Assembly (NCBI GenBank): GCA_045634445.1
Contig: JAZRAG010000078.1
Span: forward strand, 1 to 64,000
DNA length: 64,000 bases
From: Spyradenecus sp045634445
Lineage (GTDB): Bacteria > Verrucomicrobiota > Kiritimatiellia > RFP12 > DVOR01
Direction of reading: 5' to 3'
Made by a program: the position numbers and the translations under genes. The notes under the pieces were generated by a model that worked only from the letters and a program-made list of their open reading frames with translations, did no database searches and had not been told where the DNA came from. This document shows positions 33,295 to 40,743 of this stretch, piece after piece. Position 1 is the stretch's first letter; each line of letters opens with the position of its first letter.

Positions 33295-33744
33295 ATGAGC
33301 AATGAAGAATCAACGATGACCGGTGAAGTGACGGGGTTTGTTCTACCCGGACTTTCACCCGATGCGTATATCACGGTTTTTGGTTGCGTCGAAGAGCTCC
33401 GCGCCTTCCCTGAGCGCATGCTTCTGCGCAATCGTGAGCTCACAGAGCATTTGGCATTTGCGCGAATTATGAAGTTGCGGAATCTCCTTCAGCAGGTGCG
33501 ATGGATTGCGCATGGTCGCGGCATGATCGTCTTGGCGCTCGATAGCGACACATTGGAGACGTCGGAGGAACGTCTGGCGTTGGCCGATACCCTGCGCAGC
33601 GTGGCGAATGCGTTGGATGATTTCGAACCGTGCGTGCCGTGCACTTGGGGCATCGAACGTGAGGCGCTCAACGTGATGATGGATCAGCTCTTGCGTACTT
33701 ACATGGCCACGGTGTCAGCAGATGAGATTGGGAAGAAGATATGA
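33295..33744 (+). CDS. Hypothetical early phage protein
   Basis: 149 residues, mostly helical, with no motif I can name. It starts 2 bp after the previous stop codon and ends 4 bp inside the next gene, so it is part of the rightward early operon. No membrane segment or signal peptide. Confidence 0.62.
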   Translation: MSNEESTMTGEVTGFVLPGLSPDAYITVFGCVEELRAFPERMLLRNRELTEHLAFARIMKLRNLLQQVRWIAHGRGMIVLALDSDTLETSEERLALADTLRSVANALDDFEPCVPCTWGIEREALNVMMDQLLRTYMATVSADEIGKKI

Positions 33745-33938
33745 AGATAAAAGAAGAGTATGTGATGCGGACAATTCGCTTTCCGGTATCGGTCTATGAC
33801 CGATTGGAAGCGCTTCGGGCAGAGCGTTGCATGACAGTGACATCGTTGGTTTTGGCGGCTTGCGTTAAAGAATACGGACGCGTAGAAATGGTGGCAACGG
33901 AAGCGGTTCGCCCGCGATTCCCGGAGGATGATGAATGA
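33741..33938 (+). CDS. Second ribbon-helix-helix-like small protein
   Basis: 65 residues with MRTIRFPVSVYDRLEALRAERCMTV in outline: a beta strand followed by two helices, as in Arc-type DNA-binding proteins, and an acidic tail. It overlaps the previous gene by 4 bp. Either ATG 33741 or the Met at residue 9 may start it. It could be a second regulator of phage genes; its site is unknown. Confidence 0.65.
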   Translation: MKIKEEYVMRTIRFPVSVYDRLEALRAERCMTVTSLVLAACVKEYGRVEMVATEAVRPRFPEDDE

Positions 33939-34102
33939 TGCGTCTGCGTGATTGGGTGCGCGTTTGGTCGCGCCGTTGGTTCGGCGATAGCAGTCTTTGG
34001 GAGCTTCTCGCATGGGCCGTTCTACTCCTGTGGAGTTTCTTGTTGATTCTCGTGTGCGTCATTATCGCCTACGCGGTGATTTTCGCCCTGGTGAACATGT
34101 GA
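33938..34102 (+). CDS. Small membrane protein
   Basis: 54 residues (ATG also possible at 33935) with a basic, Trp-rich start (RDWVRVWSRRWF) and one long hydrophobic helix. The start and the previous stop codon overlap, and its TGA overlaps the next ATG (ATGTGATGA). Holin-like shape, but its position in the early operon argues against lysis. Confidence 0.55.
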   Translation: MRLRDWVRVWSRRWFGDSSLWELLAWAVLLLWSFLLILVCVIIAYAVIFALVNM

Positions 34103-34443
34103 TGAAGTATGGTCCGTTCCACATTCCGCTCAGGGTCAGGCGCGTACCTGCGCCGTATCGCAACACGTCGGAATATATCGACTGGTGTGCGACTCAATTC
34201 GGGGCTACGTGGAGCAACGGCGGCAAGCGTAGAAGCCTCACGCCGATGCGGACGGACTTTGAATGCCCGAAATGGCATGAGTGGTTTGTGGAGACCTATG
34301 ATTGGTACGTTCTGACGGAATGCCCACGGTGGCATAAGCTCAACTGCTTCACCACGAAAGTTGACGCTGTTGCATTCTGTGAGCGGTGGCGCGAACAAGA
34401 ACGCGCCGATGAGATGGCCATGATTTTGGCAAGGAAGCGATAA
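34102..34443 (+). CDS. Hypothetical early phage protein
   Basis: 113 residues from ATG 34102, coupled to the preceding small membrane gene by a TGATG overlap. Rich in Trp, Tyr and Arg, with paired WH motifs (CPKWHEWF and CPRWHKLNCF) and several Cys, so metal binding is possible. No known family. A longer frame from 33997 exists but would overlap the membrane gene entirely. Confidence 0.6.
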   Translation: MKYGPFHIPLRVRRVPAPYRNTSEYIDWCATQFGATWSNGGKRRSLTPMRTDFECPKWHEWFVETYDWYVLTECPRWHKLNCFTTKVDAVAFCERWREQERADEMAMILARKR

Positions 34444-34454
34444 GGAGTAGAAGG

Positions 34455-35120
34455 ATGAAAAAGTACAAGCTGACGGAAGAGACGATCAACTTTCGCGGGC
34501 ATAAATTGCACCGCATTCGCGCTTTGCGCAATTTCAGCGACGTCAAAAAAGGAGATCTCGGCGGCTTCATCGAAAGCGAGAGCAATCTCGCTCACGAAGA
34601 CGACTGCTGGGTCTACGGCGATGCGCGGGTCTACGGCAATGCGCAGGTTTTCTGCGATGCGCGGGTTGGGCACAATGCGACGGTCTACGGAGATGCGCTT
34701 GTCCGCGATCAGGCGCGGGTCAACGGCAATGCGGAGGTCGGCGGCAATGCGTGGGTCGGCGAAAATGCGCGTATCTTTGAGAATGCGTGGGTCCACGACA
34801 ATACGTCTGTCGGCGGCAATGCGTATATCTTCGGCAATGCGTGTTTTTCCGGCTATGCGCGGGTCTTCAGCGATGCGCAGATCGAACGAACAAGCGAGTA
34901 CGTTGTTTTCAAGAATTGGTGGAGCAGCGGTCGCTACTTCACGTGGACGCGCTCAAATAACATGTGGTGCGTTGGCTGTTTCTGCGGAACAGGCGAACAA
35001 CTAATCGCAAAAGCCTACAACGACAGTGAAGAATCGGGCCGCGAGTATGAGCGCGTGGTCAAGTATGTTGAAAGCATTCTTGCCGATGCAAGAACGAATA
35101 AAAAAGGCGGTGAGGAATGA
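34455..35120 (+). CDS. Hexapeptide-repeat (left-handed beta-helix) phage protein
   Basis: The 221-residue protein has an N-terminal segment KGDLGGFIESESNLA, then about 14 imperfect six-residue turns of the V-Y/G-x-N/D-A type (VYGDARVYGNAQVF..., AEVGGNAWVGENARIF...). This builds a left-handed beta-helix over residues 48-145. The C-terminal 70 residues are different and Trp/Cys-rich. The DNA shows the same 18-30 bp periodicity. Similar polymer-like repeats occur in many phage early regions and in acetyltransferase-fold proteins, but no catalytic His is evident. Function unknown. Confidence 0.75.
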   Translation: MKKYKLTEETINFRGHKLHRIRALRNFSDVKKGDLGGFIESESNLAHEDDCWVYGDARVYGNAQVFCDARVGHNATVYGDALVRDQARVNGNAEVGGNAWVGENARIFENAWVHDNTSVGGNAYIFGNACFSGYARVFSDAQIERTSEYVVFKNWWSSGRYFTWTRSNNMWCVGCFCGTGEQLIAKAYNDSEESGREYERVVKYVESILADARTNKKGGEE

Positions 35121-35317
35121 GTATTGAAAGTTTACAGGATGAATTGCTCCACGAAGAGGTTTTCATTTCTCAGAAAATCTACGAGATGCGGAGCAGTTTA
35201 GAAAATGAGACAAACCTCGGTAAATTGGCCCTGGGCATAAAGGAAGTCGCGCGTCTCGAAGGCTTGCAGGAAGGCATTGAAGTCGCAAGGCTGAAAATAA
35301 AAAAGCACATTGGGTGA
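35117..35317 (+). CDS. Short helical phage protein
   Basis: 66 residues, almost entirely charged amphipathic helix, likely coiled coil (LQDELLHEEVFISQKIYEM..., RLEGLQEGIEVARLK). It overlaps the preceding gene by 4 bp. No family recognised. It is the last gene before the structured RNA interval. Confidence 0.6.
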   Translation: MSIESLQDELLHEEVFISQKIYEMRSSLENETNLGKLALGIKEVARLEGLQEGIEVARLKIKKHIG

Positions 35318-35339
35318 AGGAATCAAATTGCTATTGGCT

Positions 35340-35680
35340 GACCGTTGGCCATGCTTGGGATGCAAACAACGGTAGAGCGAGCGAGACGATTAGCGACGGC
35401 CGCGCGAAAAACCTCAATTGCTCCCTGTTGCGGAGGGTAAAGCCTGACACGGGCCCGCTGAAGTGTAGACCAGGACAGCGCCTGTCGGAGGCGCTGAACG
35501 TCCACGGTAGTTACCTCGCTATCGGTCGCCAATGAGGGAGATCAGGAACAGAATCTGGCACGTGACGACGTGCTTTTAGCAAACCTGGGAGCAGATGGCC
35601 GTTATCTGCGATCGTAAAACGGCAACGGTGGATAATTCGCACATGGGTCTGCGCCTCACCTATCACCGAAAAGGCGCAAA
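35340..35680 (+). ncRNA. Candidate large structured RNA
   Basis: This gene-free stretch has many perfect stems. ACCGTTG (35341-35347) pairs with CAACGGT (35367-35373), and CAGCGCC (35476-35482) with GGCGCTG (35490-35496), extended by GGAC/GTCC. GCACGT-GACG-ACGTGC lies at 35558-35573, and GCAGAT (35591-35596) pairs with ATCTGC (35604-35609). That last loop, GCCGTT (35598-35603), pairs with AACGGC (35618-35623), making a pseudoknot. TGCGCCT (35650-35656) pairs with AGGCGCA (35672-35678). The 73-codon frame within it has no protein features. It could be a stand-alone phage RNA or a leader of the gene at 35708. I cannot match it to a known class. Confidence 0.65.
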
Positions 35681-35707
35681 TCTTTATCAAAGAAAGGAAA
35701 CGAAGAA

Positions 35708-36772
35708 ATGGACATCAAAATGTCAGAACTGATTGAGGCTTTTTCTGCGCGGTTTAACTACGCACAGAAAAAGATTGGATTAAACGCAGGAAAGAAGTAC
35801 GAGCAGCGTTGGATTGACTCGTGCGATCACGCGAGAAAAGTGCTCAACTGGTGCCATGAACACGACAAGCCAGACTTGCAGATCTGTCTTGTAGCAGAAG
35901 CAGCAGAGGCAAACCCAGTGGCCGTGACGCTTTATCCCCCGGTGGAATCGCAAGACGAATTGGTGAAAGCCACGGCCGATTTGCCTTTTGAAGCAGCGTC
36001 TGAGGAAATCGCAGACGAAAATGAAGAAGTGGAAGAAGCAGATAGATCTGAAGAAGCAGAAGAAATGAAAGACGAAAAATCGTTGCCGTCAATTCCTTAC
36101 GTCTATCTTCAACAAGAGTGTCGGGAGATCTTAACTGAAGGATGCCCGGCGCACTTTATTTTTTCCAATAAGCTCCGCAAGGCTGCACTGGAAGCGATTG
36201 CAGACGCGCGCCGTGATCAGTGCGTGCCGTCCATGCACAAAGGCCTTCCCGTGGAACGATTGGCGGCTGCATTGATCGCCGCTGCATGCGTTGGTTTGTC
36301 GGCCTCTTCGAACGGCCACATGAAGGCAATCAATGCGGCAGGCTTTGAGCGTCTCTTCGATGACGGCCCGCACGATGAAGAGTTGGGCGCGATTAAGTGC
36401 ATGCGTGACGGTGAGAGTGTTCGTTTGAGCATTACACGTGGCGCAATGTTTGACGCTTTTTTCGGTAAGGCGGCCGAATACTATGGCGTGGCCACTCTTG
36501 AGATGCGTCACAGAGTAGTGGAGAACGTGCAGGGGTTGCGTTGCCCGGAGACTTACCCGAACTATCTGCTGGCTGTAAAGCTGCCGTGCCTTGACTGTGG
36601 CGATCTTGACTCGGCGCACATCGCCATGCGCAGCAATAGCCTGTCGATGCCGGTTGCCAAATGCCTCAACGATGAGTGCTTTGCAATGTGCAAGGTGCAC
36701 GGCCCGCTCGAAGGGTTCGCAAAGCGTCGCATTGCACAGGCGATTAAATTGAGCTACGAACGCCTGTTGTGA
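35708..36772 (+). CDS. Hypothetical phage protein with C-terminal zinc-like motif
   Basis: 354 residues preceded by AAAGGAAAC. The N-terminal 75 residues are compact (ARFNYAQKKIGLNAG). Residues 80-130 are a very acidic, Glu-rich linker. The C-terminal 220 residues include LPCLDCGD and CLNDECFAMC, a possible zinc site. No family recognised. It sits between the structured RNA and the replication genes, suggesting an early DNA-metabolism or regulatory role. Confidence 0.68.
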   Translation: MDIKMSELIEAFSARFNYAQKKIGLNAGKKYEQRWIDSCDHARKVLNWCHEHDKPDLQICLVAEAAEANPVAVTLYPPVESQDELVKATADLPFEAASEEIADENEEVEEADRSEEAEEMKDEKSLPSIPYVYLQQECREILTEGCPAHFIFSNKLRKAALEAIADARRDQCVPSMHKGLPVERLAAALIAAACVGLSASSNGHMKAINAAGFERLFDDGPHDEELGAIKCMRDGESVRLSITRGAMFDAFFGKAAEYYGVATLEMRHRVVENVQGLRCPETYPNYLLAVKLPCLDCGDLDSAHIAMRSNSLSMPVAKCLNDECFAMCKVHGPLEGFAKRRIAQAIKLSYERLL

Positions 36773-36854
36773 TGACTTAGCCCTGCGCCGTGCCAGGAAG
36801 GAACATTGCACGGCACCCCCTTTTCTTCAGCAATAAAAAACAAGGAAATAACCC

Positions 36855-37139
36855 ATGGAAGAACAAACAACAAAGCGTGAATGGAAGCCCGGCACGGGCG
36901 GCCTTTACCGAAACAGCTACAAGCCTGAAGGCGATCACAAACAGCCAGCCATGCGCGGCACGATCTGCTTGCCAGACGGCAAGATCTATCGCATTGCCGC
37001 GTGGACGCGATTCAATTCCGTCAACGGGGACAAGTATCTTTCGTTGCGCATCGAAGATGAAGCGACCTGGCAAAAGGCTCGTGAAGCTGCAAAGGCCGAA
37101 CGTGCGCTTGCACAGGATGAAGAAGATTTGCCCTTCTAA
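36855..37139 (+). CDS. SSB-like small protein
   Basis: 94 residues ending DEEDLPF, an acidic tip like that of bacterial single-stranded DNA-binding proteins, after a short beta-rich body (RGTICLPDGKIYRIAAWTRF, KYLSLRIED). Placed directly before the primase-helicase, it may act as the phage ssDNA-binding or accessory protein. Similarity rests on shape and the C-terminal tip only. Confidence 0.6.
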   Translation: MEEQTTKREWKPGTGGLYRNSYKPEGDHKQPAMRGTICLPDGKIYRIAAWTRFNSVNGDKYLSLRIEDEATWQKAREAAKAERALAQDEEDLPF

Positions 37140-37147
37140 GGCGTAGC

Positions 37148-37264
37148 ATGGCAAGCGCATCTACAGAGGTAGAAGACACCTGCGCGTTCGTAGATGCGCT
37201 TGCTGACGCTTTGGCTGCTTTGTTGATTGAAGATCTAAAAGAAAGCTTAAACAATGACGCTTGA
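37148..37264 (+). CDS. 38-residue acidic peptide
   Basis: ATG at 37148 encodes an Ala/Asp/Glu-rich amphipathic helix (FVDALADALAALLIEDLK) and ends inside the primase-helicase start (11-bp overlap). It may serve mainly for translational coupling to that gene. Confidence 0.45.
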   Translation: MASASTEVEDTCAFVDALADALAALLIEDLKESLNNDA

Positions 37265-39923
37265 CGAATTAGTCGCTCAGCATTTCGCGGGCGAAAAACA
37301 CCGCAAAGAAGGCCGTGGCCACTATATGGTGTGTTGCCCGATCCACGGTGACTCGAATCCCTCTATGAGCCTAACAGAGGGCGATAATGGCAAAATCCTG
37401 GTGAAATGTTTTGCGTGTGGTGCTGGTGCTCAGGAATTGGCTGACCATTTAGGGTTGAGCATGTCAGACTTCATGGGGCCGAAGACGGAAAAGCCGTTGA
37501 GCGATTGGGAAGTCAAGGTCGGGCGCTTTGTGTGTCAGTACGATTATACGGACGAAGACGGGAACATCCTCTTTTCTAAAGAGCGCCGCGTCAAAACTGA
37601 CGGATCTAAGACGTTTTTGCAGAAGATTCCCGCGCCTCCCGGAAGCGTTCACAAATGGAAATATGGAAGCGTCGTCAAGTACTTGGCTGAACGCAAGATG
37701 AAGCGTCCGCTTTATCGCCTGAAGGATCTGCTTTTCGCCGTGCGCACGGGTAAGCCTGTGTGGTTTGTTGAGGGCGAAAAGGACGTGGAGACGCTGCGTG
37801 ATCTTGGCCTTGAAGCCACGACAACGGTTGACGGTGCCGGAGGGGGTTGGGAAGAGCATTATTCCGCTTGGTTCGATGGCGCGAAGGTTGTTTATATCGT
37901 CCCCGATAACGATAAGCCACCGGCGAATAAAAACGCAAAGGGTTGGCAAGGTCAGCAATTCGCCGTGGTTAAGCGTGCAGCACTGACTGAACGTGGTGTG
38001 AATTGTTTCGTGGTGGAGCTTCCAAGTGTGGTGCTTGGTAAGTCTGTTAAGGATATGACGGACTTCTTTGATGCCGGGGGAACTGTTGAGGAATTGGAAA
38101 CACTTGCCCGTGCAGCAGAAGTGACAGAATGGCTTCCACCGTGGGCACGTTCTGACGCGCCAGAGATTCCTGATGCAGTTGATGCGGAATCGGTGACGAA
38201 AACGAGCGCAAAAAGCGAGAAGGTTTTACAGCGTTCGTGGAAGAATGAAGAGTTGCCGCTGGAGACGCGTCTACAGGCTTTTGCGGATTGGCTGAAGTAC
38301 CGCATTGAAAAGCGTGACGATACAATCGCCTGGTGCGTCTCTCAGATTTTGCAGCTCGATTGGAAGGGTGTGCGCGAGATTGCGCGCTCGAAGCTCCTTG
38401 CGCAAACCGTGGTGGCGTGGTTGAATCACGTCGGGCGTTTGTACTATCACAGCGTGCATCGTGACTTTGCGACGGAGATGTTCTTTCTACACGCAGATAA
38501 AACGCTCTGCACGGTGGCCAGTGATTGGTTCTCATCGTGGGTGTCGCGCCATACTGGCATTAACCGTGAAGATGCGAGATTCAAGAAGATCCGTGCGGCC
38601 ATTCAGGATGAAGCGTTGCAGGGCGAATCGGCCGTTGGTGTGACGCCAGAGTACTTCTTCGCCCGGCGTGACGGGGCGATCTATATCAGTTGCGGGGTCG
38701 GCCAGATGGCAAAGGTAACCGGCGGCCGTGTTGAGATGGTCGACAACGGGACCGATGGCGTACTGTTCAGTGTTGAAAAGGTCCTGAAGCCATGGAGGCT
38801 GACCAAAACGCCGCGCGATCCGTTTAGTACGTGCCAATTGTGGACAGGCATGGAAACGACTGCGCAGCAGAGGTTGTTGTTTAAGCTGTGGGCGTTGTGC
38901 CTTCCGCACATGTTAGAGGCGAAACCGCCAATCTCGATGAGCGGTGGCGCGGGCTCAGGCAAGACGGCCGTGGTGCGTGGTTTGTTCAGGTTATTCGGGC
39001 TTGAGCAACGTAATGTCTCCGTAGATCCGGGAGACAAAGGCGAAAATGCGCTTTGGGTGCAGCTGCACGCGGGCGGCTTGCTGTTGCTGGATAACGTGGA
39101 TATCGCGGTCAAGTGGTTTGCAAACAGTCTTGAAGCGGCGTCCACCGGCGCAACGAAAGAAGTAAAGCGCTTGTATACTGACGCGGAAATCGCGCAGCTT
39201 GTGCCGCGCGCTAACATCGCGATCACGTCTCTGCGGTCGCTGTTCGCCTCTTCCCAGGCGTTATCTGACCGCATGATACATATCCACCTCGAACGTGTCA
39301 GCGGCAAGGAAACAAAGGAATCGTCTCTCTATCATGAGATTGAAGCTTGTCGTGACGATGCGATGACGTTCGTGGCGCAGACGATTGCGAAGGTGTTGGC
39401 CGATGATAGCCCGGCGCAGCACGTCAACCGTCGTCACCCTGACTGGGGCGCAATTGCCGTCAAGACGGGTAGGGCGCTCGGGATTGAGGAGCAGGCCGTC
39501 AAGGCATTGCAGGCCGCCGAAATGGATAAGTACGTCTCAAATCTCAAGAGTGACGCATTCGGTGAAATGGTGATGCGGTTGGTACGTCAGCCGATGACGG
39601 TGGACGCAGCTCACTTTGCCGAATTGATTAAGCGTGAGTATGGCGAAGACTATTATCGCAGGGCAGGTTGGAACCCTGTGAAGGTCGGAAAGTCTATCGA
39701 ACGCCTCTCGGAATCGCTAAAAATCTTGTATCAATTGAGCAAGAAATTTTCACGTGGAAAAGCCATTTATTCGTTGGCTCCGTCGCAGATGATGTTGGAT
39801 GAACTTCAAGATGACACCGACGCTTCCGCGCCTTCCAATTCTGAAGAGTCACCAACAAACTCTTCAAACTCAACCACTTACGCAGATTATGGTGAAGAAG
39901 ATGACGTGTTCGAGATTCTTTGA
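37254..39923 (+). CDS. Phage primase-helicase
   Basis: The 889-residue protein starts with a CHC2-type zinc finger (CPIH and CFAC; Cys28, His31, Cys52, Cys55). A TOPRIM domain follows: VEGEKDVETL near 172 and VPDNDKP near 217. Later there is a P-loop SGGAGSGKT at about 563-571 and LLLLDNVD, a DnaB/D5-like or SF3-type ATPase. Together these make primers and unwind phage DNA. It is the largest early gene and defines the replication module. The C-terminal 60 residues are Ser/Thr/Glu-rich and probably disordered. Confidence 0.9.
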   Translation: MTLDELVAQHFAGEKHRKEGRGHYMVCCPIHGDSNPSMSLTEGDNGKILVKCFACGAGAQELADHLGLSMSDFMGPKTEKPLSDWEVKVGRFVCQYDYTDEDGNILFSKERRVKTDGSKTFLQKIPAPPGSVHKWKYGSVVKYLAERKMKRPLYRLKDLLFAVRTGKPVWFVEGEKDVETLRDLGLEATTTVDGAGGGWEEHYSAWFDGAKVVYIVPDNDKPPANKNAKGWQGQQFAVVKRAALTERGVNCFVVELPSVVLGKSVKDMTDFFDAGGTVEELETLARAAEVTEWLPPWARSDAPEIPDAVDAESVTKTSAKSEKVLQRSWKNEELPLETRLQAFADWLKYRIEKRDDTIAWCVSQILQLDWKGVREIARSKLLAQTVVAWLNHVGRLYYHSVHRDFATEMFFLHADKTLCTVASDWFSSWVSRHTGINREDARFKKIRAAIQDEALQGESAVGVTPEYFFARRDGAIYISCGVGQMAKVTGGRVEMVDNGTDGVLFSVEKVLKPWRLTKTPRDPFSTCQLWTGMETTAQQRLLFKLWALCLPHMLEAKPPISMSGGAGSGKTAVVRGLFRLFGLEQRNVSVDPGDKGENALWVQLHAGGLLLLDNVDIAVKWFANSLEAASTGATKEVKRLYTDAEIAQLVPRANIAITSLRSLFASSQALSDRMIHIHLERVSGKETKESSLYHEIEACRDDAMTFVAQTIAKVLADDSPAQHVNRRHPDWGAIAVKTGRALGIEEQAVKALQAAEMDKYVSNLKSDAFGEMVMRLVRQPMTVDAAHFAELIKREYGEDYYRRAGWNPVKVGKSIERLSESLKILYQLSKKFSRGKAIYSLAPSQMMLDELQDDTDASAPSNSEESPTNSSNSTTYADYGEEDDVFEIL

Positions 39924-40194
39924 CGTGGTGGGGGTTGTTGGGGTTAGAGGCCACTTTCGCAAACTTCCTACTTTTTTCAATTATTTTTTATTTTTTAAAA
40001 AGATAGGAAAACACCTCCACCACCTCCACCACATGGACGGCGGCCCTTTGGATCAGATTGGATGCAGCAGGTTCGTTCTGCCGGCCCCCCTGAGCGGGTC
40101 CTTTCGCCCGTTCGTTCCACTCCTTACCCCGCTCGTCACACCACGGGAGTGTGAGTGACTAACGTTGTGAAGTGTTTTTGTTTGGGTGAAATTT

Positions 40195-40743
40195 ATGTTG
40201 ACGCAAAAATTGTTGCTAAAAAAAATCACGGGGAAAGAGGCGCGGCGGGTGGCGACGGCGGTGGCGTCGGCGGAGTTTGCCGGGGAGCTCCGGCGGCTGC
40301 GTCGTGCGGTTCGCCGTTCAATCGTTCAGGCGGGCTCGCACATTAAGCGAGAGCTTCCAGACGTGCGCCTGATGCGGTGCCGCATGGCGCTCGGTCTTGT
40401 GGTGCCTGCACGATTCGTCTGGAGCGGCATGGAAGGGCTTCGACTGTCTGACCGTGTAGGGCGGTGGTACTTCATCACTCCGACGGATCAGGGCGCAATC
40501 TACTTGCCTGATTGGTCTTTCGGGAATTGGTCGCTGACGCGCATGGGCGTGCAGATTGTTGACCGCTTTTGTGACAATTCCTTTTCACGAAATGCCACTG
40601 CGCTCCACGCGTCTCTAACTGCGCGCTCTAAAAGATGGACGGCCATATACACGTCTCTGCCAGCCTCTGCCACGGTCGGTGATGCCGTGCGCCTTTACTC
40701 TGAAGATATAGTCACAGGATGCCTTGATCATGGAATTTTCTGA
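40195..40743 (+). CDS. Hypothetical protein upstream of terminase
   Basis: 182 residues from ATG 40195 (ATG 40186 also possible). The N-terminus is strongly basic and helical (LLLKKITGKEARRVATAV, RRLRRAVRRSIV), and a Trp-rich second half follows. It overlaps the terminase start. A small basic protein before the large terminase could be the small terminase or a DNA-binding packaging factor, but I cannot show this. Confidence 0.6.
   Translation: MLTQKLLLKKITGKEARRVATAVASAEFAGELRRLRRAVRRSIVQAGSHIKRELPDVRLMRCRMALGLVVPARFVWSGMEGLRLSDRVGRWYFITPTDQGAIYLPDWSFGNWSLTRMGVQIVDRFCDNSFSRNATALHASLTARSKRWTAIYTSLPASATVGDAVRLYSEDIVTGCLDHGIF

Noticed and set aside
35314..35535. 73-residue ORF in the RNA interval
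   Set aside because: No ribosome site, odd composition, and the DNA is dominated by perfect stems; more likely non-coding.
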